Positions 1 through 5,223 of a DNA stretch of 20,208 bases are shown in pieces. Below the pieces are notes generated by a model, which made no database searches, was not told the origin of the DNA, and worked only from the letters and a program-made list of their open reading frames with translations. The position numbers were made by a program, and so were the translations under genes. Positions within the stretch are counted from its first letter, which is position 1, and every line of letters begins with the position of its first letter. Origin of the DNA: Parcubacteria group bacterium. GTDB taxonomy: Bacteria; Patescibacteriota; Minisyncoccia; Phycocordibacterales; Phycocordibacteraceae. The DNA lies in NCBI GenBank assembly GCA_028286505.1, contig JAQBRK010000025.1:1-20208 (forward strand), given 5' to 3'.

Positions 1-261
1 GACGAAGGCTTCTCGGACCCGGTGCCGGTCGTGAAGTTCACCACCCTCTGCTACGAAAAGGCGCCCGAAGCCGCAGGCTTCGATCGCCAATTCCACGACT
101 TCCGGTACGACGACATCAAGGAGAAGGAACATTGGCACTGGTGGCCAACGGACCCGACCGTGATTGTCTACGACAACGCCGACCGTTTCCGGAGCACGGA
201 CGCGAACGGCTTCTACCTGAAGTACTTCTATGTACATCAGGGGAGCAAGTGCTTCCCCTAA
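1..261 (+). CDS. 3' end of an unknown protein gene (5' truncated by window)
   Basis: The frame is open from base 1 and ends at a TAA at 259-261, giving 86 residues with no visible beginning, so the start lies outside the window. The peptide is hydrophilic and rich in aromatic and acidic residues (an EHWHWWPTDP stretch, then NGFYLKYFYVHQG near the end), with two cysteines and no membrane segment. I do not recognise the family. A GTG at 22-24 could be an internal start but has no ribosome binding site. A strong hairpin follows 9 bases after the stop, and the next gene converges from the other strand. The open frame, composition and terminator make it likely to be real. Confidence 0.6.
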   Translation, partial: DEGFSDPVPVVKFTTLCYEKAPEAAGFDRQFHDFRYDDIKEKEHWHWWPTDPTVIVYDNADRFRSTDANGFYLKYFYVHQGSKCFP

Positions 262-270
262 CCAACTCTT

Positions 271-296
271 TGGGCCCGGACGCAAGTCCGGGCCCA
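271..296. terminator. Hairpin between convergent genes
   Basis: A perfect 11-bp stem (TGGGCCCGGAC / GTCCGGGCCCA) closed by a GCAA loop sits between the plus-strand partial gene and the minus-strand 84-residue gene, which ends at 305. There is no long T tract on either side, so a terminator role is inferred from the stem strength and position. It could serve both strands. Confidence 0.6.
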
Positions 297-304
297 ACTC
301 ATAT

Positions 305-559
305 CTACGGTGCCGCTATGCCGAACACTCCTGCCAGCACGGCTATGATGCCTTTGGCACCGAAGATGATGACGAGGCCGATGATGCCCCACACCATGTG
401 CTGCTGGCCTTTTTGTCGCGCTTCCTGATTCCCCGCTCCGCGAATGAACTCCACGACGCCCCATACGAAAAGCACGAATGCGGCGACCGCGATGAGTTCG
501 ATAATGGGATTGATGATTGCGCTCTCGACCTTGCCGAGAAACGTATTGAAAGCTTCCAT
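305..559 (-). CDS. TrbC/VirB2-like two-helix membrane protein (84 aa)
   Basis: This is the shortest of five related proteins in the cluster. It has no signal peptide. It has two hydrophobic segments (about residues 16-38 and 55-80) around a polar GNQEARQKGQQH loop, then the WGIIGLVIIFG pattern seen in its neighbours (WGLIGF in the others). The family is annotated as TrbC/VirB2 pilin-like, meaning inner-membrane subunits that in type IV secretion systems polymerise into pili. In Patescibacteria the real function of such proteins is unknown. It is last in the cluster and has its own promoter, placed right after the hairpin that ends the preceding gene, so it can be transcribed separately. Confidence 0.8.
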   Translation of the reverse strand: MEAFNTFLGKVESAIINPIIELIAVAAFVLFVWGVVEFIRGAGNQEARQKGQQHMVWGIIGLVIIFGAKGIIAVLAGVFGIAAP

Positions 560-566
560 GCTTTAT

Positions 567-575
567 ATAGTAGCA
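567..575 (-). promoter_or_regulatory. Extended -10 promoter of the 84-aa gene (leaderless)
   Basis: On the minus strand TGC-TACTAT forms an extended -10, followed by 7 bases and then the ATG at 559. Transcription would start at or within a base or two of the ATG. No good -35 is visible, as expected for an extended -10 promoter. Confidence 0.5.
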
Positions 576-606
576 GAACCCCGCGCCTTTCGGCGCGGGG
601 TTCTGC
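573..606 (-). terminator. Terminator hairpin after the 120-aa gene
   Basis: A perfect 15-bp GC-rich stem with a four-base loop (GAAA read on the minus strand) lies 22 bases beyond the stop of the 120-residue gene. The 3' arm ends in TTCTGC and runs directly into the next gene's -10 box, so termination and re-initiation are packed together. There is no long T tract. Confidence 0.65.
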
Positions 607-628
607 GTGGAGAGTAATCCGCGAACGA

Positions 629-991
629 TTAGCGATTGCCCTGAGTTGTGAGTGGCGCGGTTGGGTAGGTAGGCACGGTCGGGTTCAACTGGAAGGTTCC
701 GAGGAGAATGCGAACGAGTCCCCAGACCGAAACCATGACGAAGAAGCCGATAAGACCCCAAAGCATGAGCTGCTTTCCGCTGTCGCGCTTCTCTTCATCG
801 TGTCCTCCCTGGATGAAGTACTGGAAGATACCGAAGATGAAGACGATGAAAGCGAGTGCGAATACGATAGGTACCGCAACGTTGTTGATAAGGTCGATGA
901 TGATCTTTCCCGCATCATTGATGGTGTTGACCTGCGCGAACGCAAGGAATGGCGTAGCGAGAAGCGCACCGAGGTAACCGAGTTTCTTCAT
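629..991 (-). CDS. TrbC/VirB2-like membrane protein (120 aa) with signal peptide
   Basis: The N-terminus MKKLGYLGALLATPFLAFAQ is a classic signal peptide with probable cleavage after AFA or AFAQ. Two hydrophobic helices follow (about 36-60 and 74-98) around the polar loop GGHDEEKRDSGK. The second helix carries WGLIGF and SVWGL, almost identical to the 202-residue protein upstream. The C-tail is proline/threonine rich. By family it is a TrbC/VirB2-type small inner-membrane subunit; a pilus or transport role is inferred only. It sits in a run of five relatives and has a likely promoter of its own in the 97-base gap upstream, plus a strong hairpin downstream. Confidence 0.82.
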   Translation of the reverse strand: MKKLGYLGALLATPFLAFAQVNTINDAGKIIIDLINNVAVPIVFALAFIVFIFGIFQYFIQGGHDEEKRDSGKQLMLWGLIGFFVMVSVWGLVRILLGTFQLNPTVPTYPTAPLTTQGNR

Positions 992-1027
992 AATGTGTGA
1001 TTAGTATAACCGCGTAGGTTCTTATAT

Positions 1028-1055
1028 AGGATAGCGCGAGTGGTACCGACGTCAA
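1028..1055 (-). promoter_or_regulatory. Candidate promoter of the 120-aa gene
   Basis: On the minus strand TTGACG (1055-1050) is followed by 16 bases and TATCCT (1033-1028). The predicted leader to the ATG at 991 is about 30 bases. A second TATACT box lies closer to the ATG without a matching -35. Confidence 0.45.
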
Positions 1056-1088
1056 TCAAGTCTGGGGGATGGTGGGGAAAACGAATAC

Positions 1089-1697
1089 CTAACACTCGAT
1101 TGCCGTGTCCCTTATGTGACGATACGGGAACTCGGCCGTCGCATCCACGCATGGGTCCGACGTATCGCCGGATGCCTGGAGCGTTCCTCCGGGCGCTGTT
1201 GCTGACTGTGTCGGGTAGTAGATGCTATCGGGAGCCGGTGTATTTTTTGCCGGGGCGGCGAACTGGTTTGTGGCGGGACTCTGCGAACTCTCGGGAACCG
1301 TAAAGGTGGGAAGACCGGGGCGGTTCTGTCCCCCGAAGCCAAGCGAACCGACGAGAAGATTGATAAGACCCCAGACCGAGAACATAAGAACGAAGCCGAT
1401 AAGGCCCCACATAACGAACTTCTGTCCTTCTGCACGTTTCTCTTCGTTAGCTCCTCCCGCTATGAAATAACGGTACACCCCGATAATGAAGACGATGAAG
1501 GCAAGTGCGAATATGACCGGCACCAGGTAGCGGTCGATAACATACACGATAAGCAGGAGGAAGGCTCCTAACTTATCGGCTCCGGTCGTGTCAGGAACGA
1601 CCGTGGAGGCAGCATTCACCGCGACCGGTACCAGCGATAAGAAAGCGACGGAAATCGGTGCGACGAGCAAGGTAAGGTATTTGCGAATGAGTTTCAT
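1089..1697 (-). CDS. TrbC/VirB2-like membrane protein (202 aa) with long tail
   Basis: A signal peptide (residues 1-29, ending VNA|A) is followed by two helices (about 45-80, including LVPVIFALAFIVFIIGVYRYF, and 95-116). Between them is the loop GGANEEKRAEGQ. WGLIGF and SVWGLINLL match the 120-residue neighbour. Unlike its relatives it has an 80-residue extracytoplasmic-type tail rich in Pro, Thr, Ser and Ala. The tail carries two cysteines, C183 and the C-terminal residue C202, which could pair in a disulfide. The start is supported by a promoter placed exactly 6 bases upstream of the ATG. The function is unknown; it is a pilin-like member of the cluster and lies 34 bases downstream of the 155-residue gene. 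Confidence 0.82.
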   Translation of the reverse strand: MKLIRKYLTLLVAPISVAFLSLVPVAVNAASTVVPDTTGADKLGAFLLLIVYVIDRYLVPVIFALAFIVFIIGVYRYFIAGGANEEKRAEGQKFVMWGLIGFVLMFSVWGLINLLVGSLGFGGQNRPGLPTFTVPESSQSPATNQFAAPAKNTPAPDSIYYPTQSATAPGGTLQASGDTSDPCVDATAEFPYRHIRDTAIEC

Positions 1698-1703
1698 AGG
1701 GAA

Positions 1704-1731
1704 AGCGTAACAAGCTGGTAGAAACCGGCAA
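1704..1731 (-). promoter_or_regulatory. Leaderless promoter of the 202-aa gene
   Basis: On the minus strand TTGCCG (1731-1726), 16 bases, TACGCT (1709-1704) preceded by TGT, then 6 bases to the ATG at 1697. Both boxes and the spacing fit a sigma70-type promoter and leave no room for a 5' leader. Confidence 0.6.
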
Positions 1732-2199
1732 CTAGGTTATAGGGATAATGTTAAGGAGGAGCCGCACGATGCCCCAGACGCCGAATATCACGACCATGCC
1801 GATAAGGGACCACATGATATAGATATGGGCCGTTTCCCTATTCTCTTGTCCACCCGTAAAGAAGTACTTGAAGACACCAAAGATGAAGAAGAGGAACGCG
1901 AGAATGTAGAGCAGCTTAACGACGTAATTGTTTACAAATGGAATAATGATGCCTTCCACCCATTGCTTGAACGTAATGGAACCCTTCCTTTGTCCCGTCA
2001 CTACCACGCCGTTATCGCCGTCTTTGTTGCACATGGTGCCGGAGTCCTCCACTTGCCCGCTGCTGTTCACTTTCGAACCGTATATGCAATAGGTGCCCGG
2101 GCCGCATGCCGGAACGCACACCTGAGCCTCTGCTGCTACTGGAAAGATGAATGCCGAGAATACAAAGATTGAAAACAGTGCAGTTCCAAAGAATTTCAT
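1732..2199 (-). CDS. TrbC/VirB2-like membrane protein (155 aa) with Cys-rich head
   Basis: The start chosen is the ATG at 2199, whose ATGA overlaps the TGA of the upstream gene, indicating translational coupling. A longer in-frame start at 2277 would lie inside that gene and add a non-signal N-terminus. Residues 1-25 form a signal peptide (ending AEA). The mature head has four cysteines (C28, C32, C38, C57). Two hydrophobic helices follow (about 92-116 and 126-150) with the loop GGQENRETAH and the motif WSLIGM. It is homologous in its second half to the other four small proteins here. The head suggests a disulfide-stabilised extracytoplasmic module. Confidence 0.8.
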   Translation of the reverse strand: MKFFGTALFSIFVFSAFIFPVAAEAQVCVPACGPGTYCIYGSKVNSSGQVEDSGTMCNKDGDNGVVVTGQRKGSITFKQWVEGIIIPFVNNYVVKLLYILAFLFFIFGVFKYFFTGGQENRETAHIYIMWSLIGMVVIFGVWGIVRLLLNIIPIT

Positions 2200-2885
2200 A
2201 AGCCGGTCACGGTCGCTTGTATCAGCGAGCTTATAGCCTGAGCACCAAGTAGGATCATTCCGCCAATGAGGGTCCATACAAGCGCGCTTCGCGCCTTGGT
2301 AATCTCTTCCGGATTACCTTGCGCCATGACGAAGAGGAAGCCGACCCAGACCAGCATGACGACCAGAAGTATGGAACCGAGCTTCACTACGGCGCCAAGT
2401 ATGACTTCGAGAAGTTTGGGTAGGCTATCGATATTATTGAGGGGATTTTGAAGCGTTCCGCCGGATGTGCCCGGATTCGTTCCGCCGGTAGCTCCCGCAG
2501 CAGTGCCTCCTTGAGCGCCGGCATTCGTGCCTCCTTGTGTTCCCGCGCTAGCACCCGCGTCCGTACCGGGATTTGTTCCGCCGGTGTATCCTCCTGCAGT
2601 CGTTTTGCCTCCGGTACCCGATATTACGCAACTGCCGACAGTTTGATTTGTGCGTTTGTAACACTCAAGGCCATCCGCACACTGCGTACCGCTCGTGCAT
2701 TGCTTCCCGGTCGAGCCGCTCGGAACGCATACTCCAACAGACCCGCCATTCGTTTTTGCGCATTCCATGCCGGATGCGCATTGACTTCCGTTCAGACACG
2801 CAGTTGCCGCATGCACAGGCTGTACTGCGACTCCACCAACAATGAATAGAGCGACTATGAAAAAGGGAGTGAGGCGAGAAATCAT
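2196..2885 (-). CDS. TrbC/VirB2-like protein (229 aa) with two cysteine modules and a Gly/Thr linker
   Basis: The signal peptide is residues 1-26 (ending VHA). Two tandem modules follow, each with four cysteines: C30, C36, C42, C53 and C63, C69, C75, C87, i.e. C-x5-C-x5-C-x10/11-C, both with a C-A-(S/D)-G-(M/L)-E-C core. Residues 97-145 are a low-complexity linker of GGTNPGT / GTQGGT-type repeats. Residues 164-188 and 200-224 are two membrane helices joined by AQGNPEEITKAR, the typical TrbC/VirB2-like pair. The layout suggests a membrane-anchored protein that displays disulfide-bonded domains outside the cell on a flexible stalk. It overlaps the genes on both sides by 4 bases (ATGA), so the three are one operon. 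No precise function is known. Confidence 0.82.
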   Translation of the reverse strand: MISRLTPFFIVALFIVGGVAVQPVHAATACLNGSQCASGMECAKTNGGSVGVCVPSGSTGKQCTSGTQCADGLECYKRTNQTVGSCVISGTGGKTTAGGYTGGTNPGTDAGASAGTQGGTNAGAQGGTAAGATGGTNPGTSGGTLQNPLNNIDSLPKLLEVILGAVVKLGSILLVVMLVWVGFLFVMAQGNPEEITKARSALVWTLIGGMILLGAQAISSLIQATVTGL

Positions 2886-4177
2886 TGCAGTGCTGCCGTT
2901 AGGGATTCATCTGCGGTCACCAGAGCTTCGCGCACGCTCGAGCGGCCGCTTACGATATCGTTAATCATACCAGCGAAGATGCGGTCGGTTACCGCGGGTG
3001 CTGGGGACAGCCACGACTTCGAAATAAGAGCGAGCGGGTAGATTATGGGAGCGTACAAGTCACCTGACGGTGCCGCCATAAGCGACCTCATCGCCGGTGC
3101 CATCGAAAGTTTTTGCACGATGAGCGGAGCTTTGTCCTTGGCAGCAAGCGCGACCGCTACCCGGTAAGCTCCGGCCGGGTTATGAGCACCCTTTGGAAAG
3201 GCGAAGGCGTACCCTATCGCGTAATCGGTTTTTACTTGTGACGTCTCCGGCTGAGGGATGAGCGCCATATCGAAATCAAGATTCGGATTCGCGTCCGTAA
3301 GGAGAGCGTGCTCGGAAGCGAAGCCGACATAGAACGCACTGTCACCCGCCAAGAAGCTTTGACGCCCGTCGACTTTCGAACGGTTCCAGGTGTAGACCAC
3401 CTTCGCGGGGTCGGCGAATTGCGTATAGAACGATATTGCCGACTCGCCGGGCGAGATGTTAAAAGTGTCGCCGCCGCTGGTGAGCGAGGTGCGGAGCGAG
3501 CCCGAGCTCGTATCGTTCATCCCCACTCCCGATTGCAACAGAATGAGCGAAATAATGGCGCGTGCGTGCGGAATATTCTCATACGTGCCGAACGGAATCG
3601 CGCTCTTGGCTATCACCCCCGCATTCGTTTTTACGGTAAGCCGAGGCGCAGAGCCCACTACGCCTTCCCAAGTTTGTGGCGGCTGGGAAATGTTCGCGCT
3701 CGCGAGCGTGGTGCGATTGTAATAGAGGACGAGCGGGTCGACCGCAAGCGGAATACCGTATACCCCTCCGGTAGTCTGAAATACCGAGAACAGCGGAAGA
3801 TAACTGTCACGGAAGGTGCGCTCGGGCAGCGTAGCAAAGGGAATGATGTTCAGTTTATTCTCTTCTGAAAAAAGACGTTCCGAATCCGTGATGATGAGGT
3901 CAGGTCCAGTGCCCGATGCCAGAGCATCCACCAGAGACGCGTCGAACGTGGCGGCGTCTCGCTCTACGTAGGTTACTTTTCCGAATTCCTGATGGGATTG
4001 CTTCAGGTCGTCTATGGCGACGCTGACCGCTCCCTCCGGAAGCGTGCCCCATATGATGACGTCTCCTACGGGCTTCGAGCCACCCACGCCTTTGTAGGTA
4101 GCAAAGAGAAGCAGGCCTCCGAGCGCGAGGACGACGAAGACCGCGATGACAACGATCTGAAAGGGCCGCATATTCAT
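2882..4177 (-). CDS. Family 1 extracellular solute-binding protein, membrane anchored (431 aa)
   Basis: The protein has an N-terminal hydrophobic helix (about residues 7-27) without a lipobox cysteine, so it is probably held by an uncleaved anchor. The rest matches the family 1 periplasmic binding protein fold. Recognisable pieces are DVIIWGTLPEG, the TGPDLIITD segment, GGVYGIPLAVDPLVLYYN, the PQTWEGV hinge region and a late AFPKGAHNPAGAYRVAVALA segment. Such proteins usually deliver sugars to ABC importers, but no permease or ATPase gene is visible here. Instead it is the first gene of an operon with TrbC/VirB2-like proteins. Its ATG lies 6 bases after a -10 box. Substrate unknown. Confidence 0.85.
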   Translation of the reverse strand: MNMRPFQIVVIAVFVVLALGGLLLFATYKGVGGSKPVGDVIIWGTLPEGAVSVAIDDLKQSHQEFGKVTYVERDAATFDASLVDALASGTGPDLIITDSERLFSEENKLNIIPFATLPERTFRDSYLPLFSVFQTTGGVYGIPLAVDPLVLYYNRTTLASANISQPPQTWEGVVGSAPRLTVKTNAGVIAKSAIPFGTYENIPHARAIISLILLQSGVGMNDTSSGSLRTSLTSGGDTFNISPGESAISFYTQFADPAKVVYTWNRSKVDGRQSFLAGDSAFYVGFASEHALLTDANPNLDFDMALIPQPETSQVKTDYAIGYAFAFPKGAHNPAGAYRVAVALAAKDKAPLIVQKLSMAPAMRSLMAAPSGDLYAPIIYPLALISKSWLSPAPAVTDRIFAGMINDIVSGRSSVREALVTADESLTAALQ

Positions 4178-4183
4178 ATACGT

Positions 4184-4189
4184 ACTATA
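4184..4189 (-). promoter_or_regulatory. -10 box of the solute-binding protein operon (leaderless)
   Basis: TATAGT on the minus strand followed by ACGTAT and the ATG at 4177. The 6-base gap implies a leaderless or nearly leaderless mRNA. The -35 region is weak. Confidence 0.5.
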
Positions 4190-4220
4190 CCGCTATCTGA
4201 CTCGCAAAAATGCGGAAAAC

Positions 4221-4751
4221 TCATGGGGAAGTAAACAGTACGGAATAATGATGCGGTCCACCACGGAACGATTTAACCTTATGGAATCCCGCAGTAATGA
4301 AAAGTTCTTCGGCCTCATGCTCCGACACCACCTGATGCTCGGCCGGCCCGATGCCGCCGTACGCCCCGGCCCAGTCCGCCACGAGCAGCTTCCCTCCCGG
4401 TTTGAGGATGCGCTGTATTTCGGCGACCGCCACGGCCTTATGCTCAAGTTGAAAAAGGGTATTCGAGAGTATGACCGCATCGACCACGCCGTCGCGCAGT
4501 TTCGTACCGCCCGGTTTTTCGAAATCGCCCCAGATGGTTTCTATATTCTTTAGATTCTTGTCCGCTGCCGCGTCTCGCACGTGCTTGAGAATATCTTCTT
4601 GGATATCGACCGCATATATTTGACCGGTTACGCCGACCACACCGGACGCAGCGAGCGCATAGTGACCACTGCCGCTTCCGAGGTCAGCCACTTTCATTCC
4701 CTCTGAAAGTCCCATCTGCAAAACGTTCGTCGTTGGGTCGCTGAATTCCAT
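4221..4751 (-). CDS. Class I SAM-dependent methyltransferase (176 aa)
   Basis: This is a Rossmann-fold methyltransferase with motif I at residues 21-30 (VADLGSGSGH). The acidic end of strand 2 is D49 (IYAVDIQED), motif II is around DAVILSNTLFQ and the post-II motif is ILKPGGKLLVADW. It resembles the Methyltransf_11/UbiE-like group; the substrate cannot be told from sequence. It is slightly short for the fold, with a compact C-terminus ending in HHYSVLF. The gene stands alone, 43 bases upstream of the solute-binding protein start, and has its own extended -10 promoter directly before the ATG. Confidence 0.88.
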   Translation of the reverse strand: MEFSDPTTNVLQMGLSEGMKVADLGSGSGHYALAASGVVGVTGQIYAVDIQEDILKHVRDAAADKNLKNIETIWGDFEKPGGTKLRDGVVDAVILSNTLFQLEHKAVAVAEIQRILKPGGKLLVADWAGAYGGIGPAEHQVVSEHEAEELFITAGFHKVKSFRGGPHHYSVLFTSP

Positions 4752-4757
4752 ATAGTA

Positions 4758-4766
4758 AAAATACCA
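4758..4766 (-). promoter_or_regulatory. Extended -10 of the methyltransferase gene (leaderless)
   Basis: TGG-TATTTT on the minus strand, then 6 bases (TACTAT) and the ATG at 4751. No Shine-Dalgarno site can fit between promoter and start. Confidence 0.5.
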
Positions 4767-4806
4767 CGCTTACGCTACCTCCCTTCGTTCAATCAACAAA
4801 ATGGAT

Positions 4807-4831
4807 GAGGCGCGCCCGGATGGCGCGCCTC
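4807..4831 (-). terminator. Terminator of the 74-aa gene
   Basis: A perfect 10-bp stem GAGGCGCGCC / GGCGCGCCTC with a 5-base loop, followed on the minus strand by a T-rich stretch (ATCCATTTTGTTG). It lies 25 bases beyond the small gene's stop. Confidence 0.75.
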
Positions 4832-4855
4832 GAAAGAACGAATCGAACGGATGGT

Positions 4856-5080
4856 CTAGAGGGTCATGGCGCCTCGGCCGCGCGCATTGCGTTTGGAAGG
4901 CCGAATGGTGATCGTATCGTTCGGCTCTTTGCGATGAGCCCCGTAGCCCATCATCGTGGTCGAGAGCGGAACGGCCGCAAGGTGAACCGTATGCAGTCCG
5001 CCGACGAGCGCCGATTCCAATTCCGCATGGCGCGAAACGTGAACCTTCGACGATGGGGTCGTTGAATTCTGAGTGTTCAT
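4856..5080 (-). CDS. Small protein of unknown function (74 aa)
   Basis: I do not recognise this protein. The start is the ATG at 5080, chosen because GGGAG stands 6-7 bases before it; a longer open frame to 5122 has no such site. It is polar and Ser/Thr/His-rich at the N-terminus, has a mildly hydrophobic middle (ALVGGLHTVHLAAVPLSTTM) and a basic tail (RPSKRNARGRG). There is no signal peptide. It is a single-gene unit with a promoter in front, the gyrA terminator just upstream and its own terminator behind. Its architecture (leader, Shine-Dalgarno, terminator) is the same as that of the small genes at 8925-10628. Confidence 0.65.
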   Translation of the reverse strand: MNTQNSTTPSSKVHVSRHAELESALVGGLHTVHLAAVPLSTTMMGYGAHRKEPNDTITIRPSKRNARGRGAMTL

Positions 5081-5124
5081 GGTCGTCTCCCTGCATATGC
5101 CTACTCCAGTGTCGGCACCCAACT

Positions 5125-5152
5125 ACCTTACGCTGCGGGGTATACAAGTCAA
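5125..5152 (-). promoter_or_regulatory. Promoter of the 74-aa gene
   Basis: TTGACT (5152-5147), 16 bases, TAAGGT (5130-5125) on the minus strand. The predicted leader is about 38 bases and contains the GGGAG ribosome binding site. Confidence 0.5.
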
Positions 5153-5167
5153 ACAACAAATAGAAAT

Positions 5168-5194
5168 CGGGCCGCCCTCGCTGAGGGCGGCCCG
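5168..5194 (-). terminator. gyrA terminator
   Basis: A perfect 12-bp stem CGGGCCGCCCTC / GAGGGCGGCCCG with a 3-base loop, followed on the minus strand by ATTTCTATTTGTTG. It begins 29 bases after the gyrA stop. Confidence 0.8.
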
Positions 5195-5223
5195 GAAATC
5201 GAATCATGCGTCGAAAACGCGTG

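Noticed and set aside
2199..2277. Longer start for the 155-residue pilin-like gene
   Set aside because: The extension overlaps the upstream gene and removes the signal peptide from the N-terminus; the ATGA overlap start is better.
2448..2849. Plus-strand open frame in the Gly/Thr repeat region
   Set aside because: Created by low-complexity DNA of the signal-peptide protein on the other strand.
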